Positions 6,620-14,010 of a stretch of 64,000 bases of DNA are shown one piece after another (the stretch's first letter is position 1; every line of letters begins with the position of its first letter). Under the pieces are notes generated by a model. That model did no database searches and was not told the DNA's origin. It saw only the letters and a program-made list of their open reading frames with translations. Origin of the DNA: a virus; the IMG/VR virus record IMGVR_UViG_3300042558_002668, positions 1 to 64,000 of that record; one strand, 5' to 3'. The position numbers and the translations under genes are program-made.

Positions 6620-6975
6620 TATTTGTATTCCTGTGTGATAGATTCAGTGTGCTTGCAGTTTCCCCTAAACTTGAAACCACTGCAAGTACATGTCATGCCG
6701 TTTTCTGTCTTTTCCACTGTGTATTTGTTACCTTTACTGCCCGTCACAGTCCATTGTGGGTTAACCGGTGCATCCCGATCCTCAAAATTCCACCGATTTG
6801 GCACTTCCAAAAACTTGCGTCCACGTGTGTCAATCCGTATGGGTTTTTTAAATTTAAACACAATGTCGGTGCCGTGCTTGACATAGGCAAACATCTTGCT
6901 TTTGCTGTTGTCCAAAAAGTACACATGATTGTGTGTGGGAGTGTCCCACACTGTGGTTTCTTGAAATGCTTTCAT
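6619..6975 (-). CDS. SWIM-type zinc-finger protein (118 aa)
   Basis: The C-terminal segment CTCSGFKFRGNCKH is a SWIM zinc finger (CxC...CxH), a fold used for nucleic-acid or protein contacts. The N-terminal part contains DIVFKFKKPIRIDTRGRKFL, basic and beta-rich. Short SWIM proteins of this shape are known in other large phages; none has an assigned task that I recall. The ATG overlaps the stop of the membrane protein upstream (ATGA), and the stop overlaps the next start. Confidence 0.75.
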   Translation of the reverse strand: MKAFQETTVWDTPTHNHVYFLDNSKSKMFAYVKHGTDIVFKFKKPIRIDTRGRKFLEVPNRWNFEDRDAPVNPQWTVTGSKGNKYTVEKTENGMTCTCSGFKFRGNCKHTESITQEYK

Positions 6976-7199
6976 TTGGAAATAAACAATCCTATAATAT
7001 ACAATCCCAACAACACGCCATTGACCACTATAAGATTTCGTTCACCAATACGTATTGACCATACCAAGTACAATGCGGCACCTAGATTCAAAAAATAAAT
7101 GTTCATTGGATCAATGCGAAAACTAGTCAACAAAGCACCTATGCATACTGCAACACAACCTAGCCATTTTAAAATATCATCAATTTGACTTCGAGTCAT
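6972..7199 (-). CDS. Integral membrane protein (75 aa)
   Basis: Two to three hydrophobic helices (about residues 12-28, 33-47 and 53-73). Start at 7199 (MTRSQIDD) is preferred because AAAGG lies eight bases before it; a TTG five codons upstream overlaps that box. First gene of a three-gene unit with the SWIM protein and the acidic protein, behind a good promoter at 7229-7257. Function unknown. Confidence 0.65.
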   Translation of the reverse strand: MTRSQIDDILKWLGCVAVCIGALLTSFRIDPMNIYFLNLGAALYLVWSIRIGERNLIVVNGVLLGLYIIGLFISK

Positions 7200-7228
7200 G
7201 TCATAGCCTTTCAACAGTTAGTGCATAC

Positions 7229-7257
7229 ATTATAGCAAACAAGTCTTTACTAGCCAA
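7229..7257 (-). promoter_or_regulatory. Sigma-70 promoter (TTGGCT-17-TATAAT)
   Basis: Minus strand TTGGCT at 7257-7252, 17-bp spacer, TATAAT at 7234-7229, drives the membrane/SWIM/acidic protein unit. The spacer end TTTGC and the perfect -10 match the other phage early promoters. Confidence 0.7.
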
Positions 7258-7261
7258 CCAC

Positions 7262-7495
7262 TTATTTCTGCGACTTTTTTAAGCAGAAAAACGTGGCATC
7301 TGAATTGTTACGAAAATACAATACCAGTTTTAATTTTGCATTTCGTCCTTTTCTGCGCCACTCTGCGGCAGGAATTATCATACGATAAAACCAACGTCGG
7401 CCTGTCTGTGTGCCCGGAGCACCAAATAATTGATTGGTTAGGTAAGTGAGATCGCCATTATAATAATAGCCGCAGTCAACTCGTGTGGATTTCAT
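7262..7495 (-). CDS. Conserved phage protein (77 aa)
   Basis: Basic, aromatic-rich protein with RRWFYRMIIPAAEWRRKGRN and LKLVLYFRNNSDATFFCLKK, a layout I recall from uncharacterised proteins of T4-like cyanophages. An AGGA-type box lies rather far (about 13 bases) from the ATG. Last gene of the unit running down from 8792; its stop sits directly before the promoter at 7229-7257. Confidence 0.6.
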   Translation of the reverse strand: MKSTRVDCGYYYNGDLTYLTNQLFGAPGTQTGRRWFYRMIIPAAEWRRKGRNAKLKLVLYFRNNSDATFFCLKKSQK

Positions 7496-7504
7496 TGTTG
7501 GATA

Positions 7505-8002
7505 TCAACTTCCTGTGGACAACACCAAAACAGTGGCATCGTCTTTGCTGGGCTTAAAATCTTCGATATACGTGTGATGGGTGTCACCGCTGTCACGGAT
7601 GGCAGCATTAGCGGCCACGTACAATGCGGCCCAGGTCAAGCCATTGATTGGCACTTGCACTTTACTTGTGTGCCCCCAGTGATCCGTGTACAGCACCGTG
7701 GTAGCACCTGTGTAGGAATGACGCTCACCAAGATCATCAACTTGGTATATGCTCCACACCGCAGAAAGTCCTAGTTCTTCCCGAATGCGTTCATAGTGAG
7801 CTGACTTGGACTCAAATGCACTATCATCTTGCTCGTATGCATTGTCAAGACCTCGACGAATCTCACTGACTCCATGAAGCAGTCGCTTTAGAAGTTCTGG
7901 ATCAAGCACACCTTCGAGGTGTTGAATCGCACCATTGAGTTCGCAGATGCCGTTGTGAATAGTTTTGAATTCGTCGGCTGTTAGAGTAGGATTGCAGTTC
8001 AT
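7505..8002 (-). CDS. Hypothetical phage protein (165 aa)
   Basis: No family recognised. The first half is helical (residues 1-75, ending in LDNAYEQDDSAFES); the second half is beta-rich and includes a stretch SYTGATTVLYTDHWGHTSKV. The start at 8002 overlaps the upstream stop as TAATG; a longer in-frame start would run deep into the previous gene. Part of a tight five-gene run. Confidence 0.65.
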   Translation of the reverse strand: MNCNPTLTADEFKTIHNGICELNGAIQHLEGVLDPELLKRLLHGVSEIRRGLDNAYEQDDSAFESKSAHYERIREELGLSAVWSIYQVDDLGERHSYTGATTVLYTDHWGHTSKVQVPINGLTWAALYVAANAAIRDSGDTHHTYIEDFKPSKDDATVLVLSTGS

Positions 8003-8181
8003 TATAAACCTATTTCTTTCCACATGTTTTCACGGCGCTCAAGTTCTTGAACATAAAATTCTTGCATGGCTTCGTCCTGCGGGCTTTTTGACAGTGAGTC
8101 TCTCAGCACCAGCCAGGCCTGCTCAAGCTCTGAATATGTCATTGCTTTTAGTTCAACATCCAAGTCACTCATTCGACTCAT
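8002..8181 (-). CDS. Small helical protein (59 aa)
   Basis: Encodes MSRMSDLDVELKAMTYSELE and onwards, ending NMWKEIGL; predicted all-helical and acidic, with two Trp. GGAGG stands four bases before the ATG at 8181, which also overlaps the upstream stop (ATGA); the TAA overlaps the next start. A start three codons later (MSDLD) is possible. Function unknown. Confidence 0.55.
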   Translation of the reverse strand: MSRMSDLDVELKAMTYSELEQAWLVLRDSLSKSPQDEAMQEFYVQELERRENMWKEIGL

Positions 8182-8453
8182 GCTGCCTCCAGCATGTTGG
8201 CGGGAACCTTGAACAGAAGTTGACCAGTATCAACTGTCACAAACTTGATGGCAATTTTACGAACGGTGCCACGATAAGTCACACCGTTTCGGTTACTGGT
8301 AAACTTCACAGTGTCGCCCAACATGAGACTGCGTTTGGTCTTCTGTGTGAGCTGAGCTCGGGCAAAGCGAATTGCATCACCAATGCTGGTGAGTTGATCA
8401 TTTGTAAACGATCCAGAAAGAATTGCACGATTGATGTCTTGAATAGTGGTCAT
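8178..8453 (-). CDS. Small KOW-like conserved phage protein (91 aa)
   Basis: The C-terminal half (LMLGDTVKFTSNRNG, then YRGTVRKIAIKFVTVDTG) looks like a KOW/SH3-like beta barrel of the kind that binds RNA or ribosomal partners; the N-terminal half is helical. The family is common in T4-like phages and uncharacterised. Start at 8453 is chosen from GGAG six bases upstream. Similar barrel-like small proteins occur at 37964-38206 and 38199-38465. Confidence 0.65.
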   Translation of the reverse strand: MTTIQDINRAILSGSFTNDQLTSIGDAIRFARAQLTQKTKRSLMLGDTVKFTSNRNGVTYRGTVRKIAIKFVTVDTGQLLFKVPANMLEAA

Positions 8454-8465
8454 TGTTGTCTCCAA

Positions 8466-8792
8466 TTAGTCTGCACGAGAATTCATGTAAGCGTCAATGC
8501 CATGTTCACGCAGAACTTTGGCATAGGCTTCAGCACCAGCTTCTTTGATGTCCATGCTTTGTGTAAAACTACCACCAGGATTCCAAAAGCTTAGACCGCC
8601 GCCGTATTCTTTGCGGAACCCCACGGTCTTGAGTGCACGGCCCAGTTTGGTTGATGCTTTTTCACGCACTACAACCCAGGCAAATCCACAGTAGCCAGGC
8701 TCGCCGTGACGGGCACGGAACTCGTTCTCGGCTTGGATAGCGGCCTCTCGGGCAGTGTTATGAATAGATTCCAAGTTATCTAAAGCAATCAT
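8466..8792 (-). CDS. Conserved phage protein (108 aa)
   Basis: Contains ARHGEPGYCGFAWVVVREKA and LKTVGFRKEYGGGLSFWNPG, an uncharacterised family that I have seen described in many large phages. Soluble alpha/beta protein. Start at 8792 follows AAGGAG; the longer in-frame start lies inside the promoter. First gene of the run to 7262, behind the promoter at 8823-8851. Confidence 0.7.
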   Translation of the reverse strand: MIALDNLESIHNTAREAAIQAENEFRARHGEPGYCGFAWVVVREKASTKLGRALKTVGFRKEYGGGLSFWNPGGSFTQSMDIKEAGAEAYAKVLREHGIDAYMNSRAD

Positions 8793-8798
8793 CTCTCG

Positions 8799-8854
8799 CT
8801 CCTTTTTGTTTACAATACAAGTATTATAGCAAATGATCAGATTCTGGTCAACCA
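8799..8854 (-). repeat. 56-bp promoter/leader repeat, copy A
   Basis: Identical to 9130-9185. It covers the ribosome-binding region, leader, -10 and -35 boxes, so two adjacent operons share the same control sequence. Confidence 0.9.
8823..8851 (-). promoter_or_regulatory. Sigma-70 promoter (TTGACC-17-TATAAT)
   Basis: Minus strand TTGACC at 8851-8846, 17-bp spacer ending TTTGC, TATAAT at 8828-8823. The -35 overlaps the stop codon of the preceding gene. Drives 8466-8792 and the following genes. Confidence 0.85.
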
Positions 8855-9123
8855 AATTCGTACATGAATTTGGACATATTTGGATCCAATTTGACTAGAT
8901 CCTTAGCGGCCGCTGTCAGGGCACGATAGCGAGCTTGAACTTGGCTACGGGGCAACTCACCATCGCAAGAAAGATTTTCTGGGCTCAAGGCACAATCAAT
9001 AGCCTCAGCCACTCGTTTCCGTCCTGCGGCAGTTTGAATTTCGTACAAGGGTTCGGTACGCTGACCTTTGAACAAACTAGCCCAGCGATTTTGTTGATCA
9101 ACCCAGGTGTTAAGTGCTTGCAT
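8848..9123 (-). CDS. Hypothetical helical protein (91 aa)
   Basis: All-helical by eye, with LTAAAKDLVKLDPNMSKFM near the end and a Trp-rich N-terminus (WVDQQNRWASLF). AAGGAG precedes the ATG by seven to eight bases. Behind its own copy of the repeated promoter (9154-9182). No family known to me. Confidence 0.65.
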   Translation of the reverse strand: MQALNTWVDQQNRWASLFKGQRTEPLYEIQTAAGRKRVAEAIDCALSPENLSCDGELPRSQVQARYRALTAAAKDLVKLDPNMSKFMYEFG

Positions 9124-9129
9124 TTCTGA

Positions 9130-9185
9130 CTCCTTTTTGTTTACAATACAAGTATTATAGCAAATGATCAGATTCTGGTCAACCA
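9130..9185 (-). repeat. 56-bp promoter/leader repeat, copy B
   Basis: Identical to 8799-8854; see that entry. This copy additionally has the TGTTGTA hairpin just upstream (9193-9210). Confidence 0.9.
9154..9182 (-). promoter_or_regulatory. Sigma-70 promoter (TTGACC-17-TATAAT)
   Basis: Minus strand TTGACC at 9182-9177 and TATAAT at 9159-9154 with a 17-bp spacer; drives the gene at 8848-9123. Confidence 0.85.
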
Positions 9186-9192
9186 GAATCTG

Positions 9193-9210
9193 TGTTGTAT
9201 TTTTACAACA
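9193..9210 (-). terminator. Hairpin TGTTGTA-AAAA-TACAACA before a promoter
   Basis: Seven-base-pair stem with an A-rich loop, just after the stop at 9216 and just before the next promoter. The same hairpin-promoter pairing recurs at 10050-10106 and 40522-40579. Confidence 0.65.
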
Positions 9211-9215
9211 ATTAT

Positions 9216-9416
9216 CTAGGCTCGTACTAGGTCAAAAATTGAATTCTGCAGGCGGGCCACATCTTCGTTGTCAACATAGAAGTCGGTACGTGGATCCCAG
9301 TACTCGCCTGCCTTTGGATCATAATACAACACCTGACCGTTGGGATAGTGAAAAGGTCCTTCAAGTCCTGCACGTGGACCGTATTCATTGCCGTGTTTGA
9401 AAACTCGATATCCCAT
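9216..9416 (-). CDS. Conserved phage protein (66 aa)
   Basis: Beta-rich and aromatic: MGYRVFKHGNEYGPRAG, then YYDPKAGEYWDPRTDFYVDN. The start at 9416 is chosen because AAGGAG stands eight bases upstream; a GTG three codons earlier is also in frame. Resembles short uncharacterised proteins of large myophages. Downstream gene in the unit that begins at 10017. Confidence 0.65.
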   Translation of the reverse strand: MGYRVFKHGNEYGPRAGLEGPFHYPNGQVLYYDPKAGEYWDPRTDFYVDNEDVARLQNSIFDLVRA

Positions 9417-9421
9417 GTTAT

Positions 9422-9574
9422 TCACTCCTTGACAAATTTCACGCCAGATGCCATGACCATCAACCCAAACGATGATATCAATGCTGAATAAAACAAATCA
9501 AGGTCAGACAGACTTTTTTCAATTCCGCCCACGCCCGACATCACTATAATCAATCCAAGAATAATTCGAATCAT
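9422..9574 (-). CDS. Small membrane protein (50 aa)
   Basis: Encodes MIRIILGLIIVMSGVGGIEK and onwards, ending GVKFVKE. Two hydrophobic segments (residues 3-17 and 27-42) separated by an acidic turn, a hairpin in the membrane. Its ATG overlaps the upstream stop (ATGA), and its 3' end carries the AAGGAG used by the next gene. No family recognised. Confidence 0.6.
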   Translation of the reverse strand: MIRIILGLIIVMSGVGGIEKSLSDLDLFYSALISSFGLMVMASGVKFVKE

Positions 9575-10017
9575 GATGCCTCCGCTACTTTGATTGACTC
9601 CAGTGCTTGGCTCAACAACACCAAGCGACCTTTGAACTCGCCGTACATGCTACCACAGTACCATTCACCATTTTCCATGATGTAGTAATACTCTCCGCCA
9701 CAATTGTCTACCTGTTCCAGAAATTCAGCAAAAGTGTGTGCCACTTTAAAGTCGGTACCAGTCTCACCGCGGTCACGACCGTAAAACACTGTGGTGCCAG
9801 GCAAGGGCTTTTCAAAACTGTGATCAACGCCATCGGGAACCAGGATGTTTTCGCGCAGAGTAGACAAATCACCCAGTGCCACCAGGTGATTGGCTTTGGC
9901 GCTGTTATAGTGCTCTTGCAGGATTGTCCCATTGTGCTCCAAGTAGCCGTCCCAGTGACAGTAGACTGACTTGCAAACTGTACCATGCATGACACCAATT
10001 CTTGAACGTGTACCCAT
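9571..10017 (-). CDS. Conserved phage protein (148 aa)
   Basis: MGTRSRIGVMHGTVCKSVYC and CHWDGYLEHNG mark a family present in many large phages and some prophages, of unknown function; the rest is alpha/beta with a Tyr-rich segment GGEYYYIMENGEWYCG. AGGAG seven to eight bases before the ATG and a strong promoter at 10050-10078 make it a first gene. Coupled to the small membrane protein downstream. Confidence 0.75.
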   Translation of the reverse strand: MGTRSRIGVMHGTVCKSVYCHWDGYLEHNGTILQEHYNSAKANHLVALGDLSTLRENILVPDGVDHSFEKPLPGTTVFYGRDRGETGTDFKVAHTFAEFLEQVDNCGGEYYYIMENGEWYCGSMYGEFKGRLVLLSQALESIKVAEAS

Positions 10018-10049
10018 CTTGAGCTCCTGTTTTGTTACTGTATGTTTCT

Positions 10050-10078
10050 ATTATAGCAAATGGAGCATTTCTGGTCAA
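10050..10078 (-). promoter_or_regulatory. Sigma-70 promoter (TTGACC-17-TATAAT)
   Basis: Minus strand TTGACC at 10078-10073, spacer of 17 bp, TATAAT at 10055-10050. Spacer nearly identical to that of the promoter at 40522-40550. Confidence 0.85.
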
Positions 10079-10088
10079 CCAAAATTTG

Positions 10089-10106
10089 TGTTGTATTTTT
10101 ACAACA
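10089..10106 (-). terminator. Hairpin TGTTGTA-AAAA-TACAACA after asparagine-synthetase-like gene
   Basis: Same hairpin as at 9193-9210 and 40562-40579, one base after the stop codon at 10108 and immediately before a promoter. Confidence 0.65.
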
Positions 10107-10107
10107 T

Positions 10108-11220
10108 TTAGAAAATCAAGGGTAAATTTCTGCGAGAATTGAGATTTTTAGTGGGTGCAACCAGTGCAAGATATTCAGGATTAATTCGTCCAATAATCTG
10201 TTTGCATATACTAGCATCAATAATGTGTTTGATTAACTCATCAATGGGTAACTGAAGCATTATCTTGGTTAATTCTATATCCTTAAATGGAGTGTGAGTT
10301 AATGTATTACCCAAGTGCCAGTATTGATAATCGTTGATATTGGCATCTAGTATTTGTCGAACCAGGTGCATGTATGTGGGATATCTATCACGAATTTCAT
10401 GCCTGTTTGAATATGCGTCTTGGAATATTTTTAAATTTTTAGGCTTGTTAAAATACCCCACATGGTATCCGGTTGACTTTGCTAGTATGTCAACAATGTC
10501 AATATCCTGCCAAGCACACCAGGTGGCTAGGGTATTTGGTCCACGGAGCAGAAACTCGTCTCCACATGCTCCAGTCAATAACATTGTGGGACTACGCCAA
10601 TGATGTATCTGTCCGTAACCCCAGTGCCGGGCTCGAATGTCTTCCCAATTAGCATTGGTAAAGGCGTCATACTCAAAGTGTTCATAGTCAACCACATCAT
10701 GAACAACCCTGTGTTGTCGTGACAGAGCCAGTATTAATGCAGTATCAATCCCGCCAGACACAAATAATTTTTTTGGCAGATTGGCATAATCTTGTGCAAG
10801 GGCCACAAACTTTGTGCGCAGGTTTTGTTCAATTGCATCCAGACCCTGTTCAAGAGTCAACGATCCAGATCGTAGTTGACCCAGGGCTGGGTGCTTTTTA
10901 AATTGTATTCCAGTTGGTTCAAGAGTAATTTGAGTAGCAGTCCATACCGGTTGCCCAGATCCCAAAAGGTTGGTCAATGTTTCTGTAACGTCATTGTACC
11001 ACAACGGAAATGAACGTTCAGCTTCGTGCACAAGCTGTATAGTTTCACCACTGACTGCTAGTTCTAGAAAATTGCCGCCAGGCAAAGTGTTGTGTCTATA
11101 GCCCTTGAACCAACCGCTGGCAGTGAGAGACCACCCATTATCATGACTGAACCACCAAGAGGCCAGGCGGTCATGATTGGGCAATCTCTGATCCGGTTGT
11201 CGGCTCAGGGTAAAAAACAT
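10108..11220 (-). CDS. Asparagine-synthetase-like ATP-pyrophosphatase, glutaminase part degenerate
   Basis: 370 aa, against about 550 for AsnB. LFVSGGIDTALILAL is the SGGxDS/T PP-loop that binds ATP, and LLTGACGDEFLLRGP carries the GDE motif of the AsnB/beta-lactam-synthetase synthetase domain. The N-terminal region is short and begins MFF with no Cys at position 2, so the glutamine amidotransferase nucleophile is missing; ammonia or another nucleophile would be needed. Known relatives form amide bonds through acyl-AMP. Start at 11220 overlaps the clpP stop (TAATG), so the two genes are coupled. The substrate is unknown; surface glycan or small-molecule amidation are options. Confidence 0.75.
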   Translation of the reverse strand: MFFTLSRQPDQRLPNHDRLASWWFSHDNGWSLTASGWFKGYRHNTLPGGNFLELAVSGETIQLVHEAERSFPLWYNDVTETLTNLLGSGQPVWTATQITLEPTGIQFKKHPALGQLRSGSLTLEQGLDAIEQNLRTKFVALAQDYANLPKKLFVSGGIDTALILALSRQHRVVHDVVDYEHFEYDAFTNANWEDIRARHWGYGQIHHWRSPTMLLTGACGDEFLLRGPNTLATWCAWQDIDIVDILAKSTGYHVGYFNKPKNLKIFQDAYSNRHEIRDRYPTYMHLVRQILDANINDYQYWHLGNTLTHTPFKDIELTKIMLQLPIDELIKHIIDASICKQIIGRINPEYLALVAPTKNLNSRRNLPLIF

Positions 11221-11840
11221 TAGCGTTTGGCCAAAATCTTGTCAGCAAGCCCGTATGCCACAGCTTCTTCTGCACTCAAGAACGTGTCAAACTTCATGGT
11301 GTTAAATAACTCGTCGTATGTTTTGCCTGCTGTGTTGTGACGCACATACAATTCTGTCAGACGCTTGTTAATACGAACGCTTTCTTCAAAGATACGTTTG
11401 GAATCTTCAAACTGCAAATCTTGTACATGCACTGATCCACGGGTGCCGGGCGTACCTGAACTAACACGGTGAATCATTGTGCGAGATTCAGGCAGCACAA
11501 TACGTTTGCCGGGGGCGCCGGCTTGTGCTAGAAAACTGCCCATGCTGGCAGCTTGGCCCATTACAATGGTTTGCACGTCGGGTTTGATAAACTGCATGGT
11601 GTCGTAAATGGCCAGACCCGCTGTGACATTTCCGCCAGGGCTATTGATGTAAAAACTAATGTCTTTTTCTGGATCTTCGCTTTCCAAAAACAACAACTGC
11701 GCCACCAGTAGGCTGGCAGTGTGCTCGTTCACATCGGTATCTAGCATGATGATTCGATCTTTGAGCAAGCGACTGTAAATATCGTAACTGCGTTCACCTT
11801 TTGCAGTTTGTTCAACAACCATGGGGATTAAACTTGGCAT
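11220..11840 (-). CDS. clpP: ClpP protease (first copy)
   Basis: 206 aa, the same size as bacterial ClpP. Catalytic triad by alignment: Ser99 in [10 protein letters not shown], His124 in [10 protein letters not shown], Asp185 in [16 protein letters not shown]. The SPGG oxyanion region and the helix ELYVRHNT are also present. ClpP forms a double heptamer that degrades substrates delivered by ClpX or ClpA; clpX and clpS are both in this window (33484-35839). AAGGAA seven bases before the ATG, and a TTGCGC-17-TATAAT promoter at 11885-11913. The next gene is coupled. Whether it mixes with host ClpP is open. Confidence 0.95.
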   Translation of the reverse strand: MPSLIPMVVEQTAKGERSYDIYSRLLKDRIIMLDTDVNEHTASLLVAQLLFLESEDPEKDISFYINSPGGNVTAGLAIYDTMQFIKPDVQTIVMGQAASMGSFLAQAGAPGKRIVLPESRTMIHRVSSGTPGTRGSVHVQDLQFEDSKRIFEESVRINKRLTELYVRHNTAGKTYDELFNTMKFDTFLSAEEAVAYGLADKILAKR

Positions 11841-11884
11841 TGTGTTCCTTGTAAATAATGCGGTCTCTAGTAGACTGTGAAGTA

Positions 11885-11913
11885 ATTATACATGATTTTT
11901 GCAGTCAGCGCAA
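11885..11913 (-). promoter_or_regulatory. Sigma-70 promoter for clpP
   Basis: Minus strand TTGCGC (11913-11908), 17-bp spacer, TATAAT (11890-11885), 45 bp upstream of the clpP start. Confidence 0.65.
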
Positions 11914-11941
11914 TAGTTTCACTGCTCATATAGCTCAAAAC

Positions 11942-11949
11942 AATAAATA
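11942..11949 (+). promoter_or_regulatory. T4-type late promoter candidate (AATAAATA)
   Basis: AATAAATA followed by seven bases and the ATG at 11957, with no Shine-Dalgarno. One of several TAAATA boxes placed 6-7 bases before a start codon. Confidence 0.45.
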
Positions 11950-11956
11950 CTCTACT

Positions 11957-13336
11957 ATGCAAATAACAGATCTAACCGAAGCATCACTTGCTGCCTCCGA
12001 AATCCCCCCAAACAAGGCCAGTGCAGTTGCCAACCCAAAAACTGGCAAACCATTCACTCGCACAGAATTGTTTCTATACAAAGTAATGAGTGGATCACCA
12101 TTTACCAAGGTAAGCGGCGGTGAAGTAACCATTGATCCCAAAGAAGCAAAGAATGTCAAGACTTGGCTGCAAACCGGGCCTAGGGGCGTGATAAAACTCA
12201 ACACTATTGATCCAGCAACCAAGCAGGTGAATGGTCAGATTAAAAATAACGAATTACAAAAAACTGTGGAGTTTGGCAGCAAAGAGAGCGAAGGCATCCC
12301 TGTTAAACCTGCAGATGTATTTCCCAGTCAGGACGTGGATCCAGAAAAATTAGAAACTGGTGTTGCTAGCATACTAGATTACGGTGGCTTTCCTGCCAGC
12401 GAGTTGTACAATAAAATTGTCAATTCTCACTTGAAAGATCTAGGACAAGTTGGCGATGCTGTGATTGCCATGGCCAAGCAAATTTCTCAAAAGCAGGTAC
12501 CAACAGTGCCACAAAATCTCAGTGCACAAGAACAAAAGGCCATTGAGCTCTATGCCAGCGAATTTCTTGGTGTGATGAGTGTGTTAAATGGCGTGGCAGA
12601 TTTTCCCAAGCGTGATGCATTCTTGGACTGGGTGGGTCAAGACCTGGGCAGTTTACTATTGTATTTTCCCAAGAACACCAGTAACCCCATTGCGGATAGT
12701 TATGGCTTGTTGAATAGACAAACCGGTAATGCTCTTGCCATGAGCAGCAAGGCTGCCGGCAAAGGAGCGCCGCCTGCACTGACTTCCTTAAAGGTGCCAC
12801 CATTCTTGGCAAAGAAATATCCTGAAGCCTACAGTTTCATCAAAGAAGCACAAGACCCATCACTTAGTGGTGTGTCACAACCGTTTGCATTGATGAACTG
12901 GTTGTATCAATACAGCCCCGAATTGGTACCTGAAGTATGGCGTCCATATTTGCCTTGGCAACCCGACGAAGTGCAAGACATTGTGACCAGTTTTAAAAAA
13001 CAGGGAGGAAGTTTACCTCCAAAATTGATGAAGGCAGCCAGTGCTAGATTGAGTCCGCAAGTGGCAAATGGCAATGCCACAGATGGTGGCAAAGTATACT
13101 ATGCAGTGATTAATGATGTTATGAAATTGGTCAATGCTGGGGCAGTGCCCAATTTCCGCGAAGCTGTCTTGACCAGCTTGGGATTCAACTTTGTTCAAAT
13201 TTACAGCAATATCAAGAATGGTAAATTGATCACAAAGGCCTTCTGGCCAGCCAAGGTTGATGGAAAGGTTTCACTCAAGACCAAGAGTTCGGCCCAGGAA
13301 GACAAGGGCAAAATTAGTTATCAGGTCAGCGACTGA
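11957..13336 (+). CDS. Large phage protein (459 aa), probably late/virion associated
   Basis: One of few plus-strand genes, set between the two oppositely directed clpP genes. Start MQITDLTEASLAA at 11957 is inferred from the late-promoter-like box just before it; further upstream codons lie in the promoter region. N-terminal part (residues 20-100) includes KPFTRTELFLYKVMSGSPFT and a repeated beta pattern ending KTVEFGSKESEG; the centre is helical (ELYASEFLGVMSVLNGVADF); the C-terminal part ends with KAFWPAKVDGKVSLKTKSSA. No catalytic motif recognised. Its last 11 bases overlap the end of the second clpP (convergent). A structural role is suggested only by its length and late-type promoter. 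Confidence 0.65.
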   Translation: MQITDLTEASLAASEIPPNKASAVANPKTGKPFTRTELFLYKVMSGSPFTKVSGGEVTIDPKEAKNVKTWLQTGPRGVIKLNTIDPATKQVNGQIKNNELQKTVEFGSKESEGIPVKPADVFPSQDVDPEKLETGVASILDYGGFPASELYNKIVNSHLKDLGQVGDAVIAMAKQISQKQVPTVPQNLSAQEQKAIELYASEFLGVMSVLNGVADFPKRDAFLDWVGQDLGSLLLYFPKNTSNPIADSYGLLNRQTGNALAMSSKAAGKGAPPALTSLKVPPFLAKKYPEAYSFIKEAQDPSLSGVSQPFALMNWLYQYSPELVPEVWRPYLPWQPDEVQDIVTSFKKQGGSLPPKLMKAASARLSPQVANGNATDGGKVYYAVINDVMKLVNAGAVPNFREAVLTSLGFNFVQIYSNIKNGKLITKAFWPAKVDGKVSLKTKSSAQEDKGKISYQVSD

Positions 13337-13913
13337 CCGGGCGGCTCACACTTGCCACTAGATCGCAGATGCCATGAGTCAGTGCTTCTTGTGCCGACAA
13401 ATACACATCTTGCGGTGGCAGTAACACTCGTTGAATTTCTTCAAGAGATAGGCCTGTGCAAGTCTTGTACAGTTCTATCATTCTCTGTTGTGTAAGTTCA
13501 AATTCTTTCACTGTGGCAAACAACTCATGTACCTTGCCCGAACTTCCCCAGCTGAACTGATGACTCAGGATACTGGTATTGGGTGTTAGAATTCTGCGTC
13601 CGGGAGTGCCGGCAATAAAAATACAAAGTCCAGCACTGGCAATCTGTCCCAGGCCCACTGTCTTGATGGGAATCGATGATGAATTCATCACGTCAATCAA
13701 TGCAAATGCAGATGACAAATCCCCACCCTCACTACAGATCATCAACAATAATTCCTTGTGTTTCTTCTTGCGAACAAGGGTTTCATGTAATATCCACTCT
13801 ATCACTGGACGAACACTGTCATCTTCAATTTGATCCATAAGGACCATGATTCCCGAATCATTCAAGGATTGAGTGTGTGTTTCAAATGCTGGAAGTTCTT
13901 TTTCTTGAGTCAT
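13326..13913 (-). CDS. clpP: ClpP-like protease (second, divergent copy)
   Basis: 195 aa. ClpP/crotonase-fold serine protease with the triad kept: Ser93 in GQIASAGLCIF, His118 in SILSHQFSWG, Asp169 in PPQDVYLSAQEAL. The Gly-rich oxyanion strand reads CSEGGDLSSA instead of the usual SPGG, and the N-terminal gating segment differs from the first copy, so the two are distant paralogues. Two-ClpP organisms often build mixed rings; the same could apply here, or it could pair with host ClpP. No Shine-Dalgarno: TTGATT-17-GATTAT ends seven bases before the ATG, compatible with a leaderless message. Confidence 0.85.
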   Translation of the reverse strand: MTQEKELPAFETHTQSLNDSGIMVLMDQIEDDSVRPVIEWILHETLVRKKKHKELLLMICSEGGDLSSAFALIDVMNSSSIPIKTVGLGQIASAGLCIFIAGTPGRRILTPNTSILSHQFSWGSSGKVHELFATVKEFELTQQRMIELYKTCTGLSLEEIQRVLLPPQDVYLSAQEALTHGICDLVASVSRPVSR

Positions 13914-13920
13914 GGTCTAT

Positions 13921-13949
13921 ATAATCTACGTGTGGTTGGGCTAAATCAA
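13921..13949 (-). promoter_or_regulatory. Sigma-70 promoter for the second clpP, leaderless type
   Basis: Minus strand TTGATT at 13949-13944, 17-bp spacer, GATTAT at 13926-13921, seven bases, ATG. The -10 is imperfect. Confidence 0.45.
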
Positions 13950-14010
13950 TATTTTACAGCATGTCCAATATTTCTTCTAGTACTTATGTGGTCAATAAGT
14001 GTAGCTCTGA

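Noticed and set aside
7965-8594. 209-codon plus-strand open frame
   Set aside because: Covers three coupled minus-strand genes with good starts; Cys- and Ser-rich nonsense-like protein.
11935-12222. Minus-strand open frame inside the plus-strand 459-aa gene
   Set aside because: No ribosome site and the plus-strand gene is long, uninterrupted and of normal composition.
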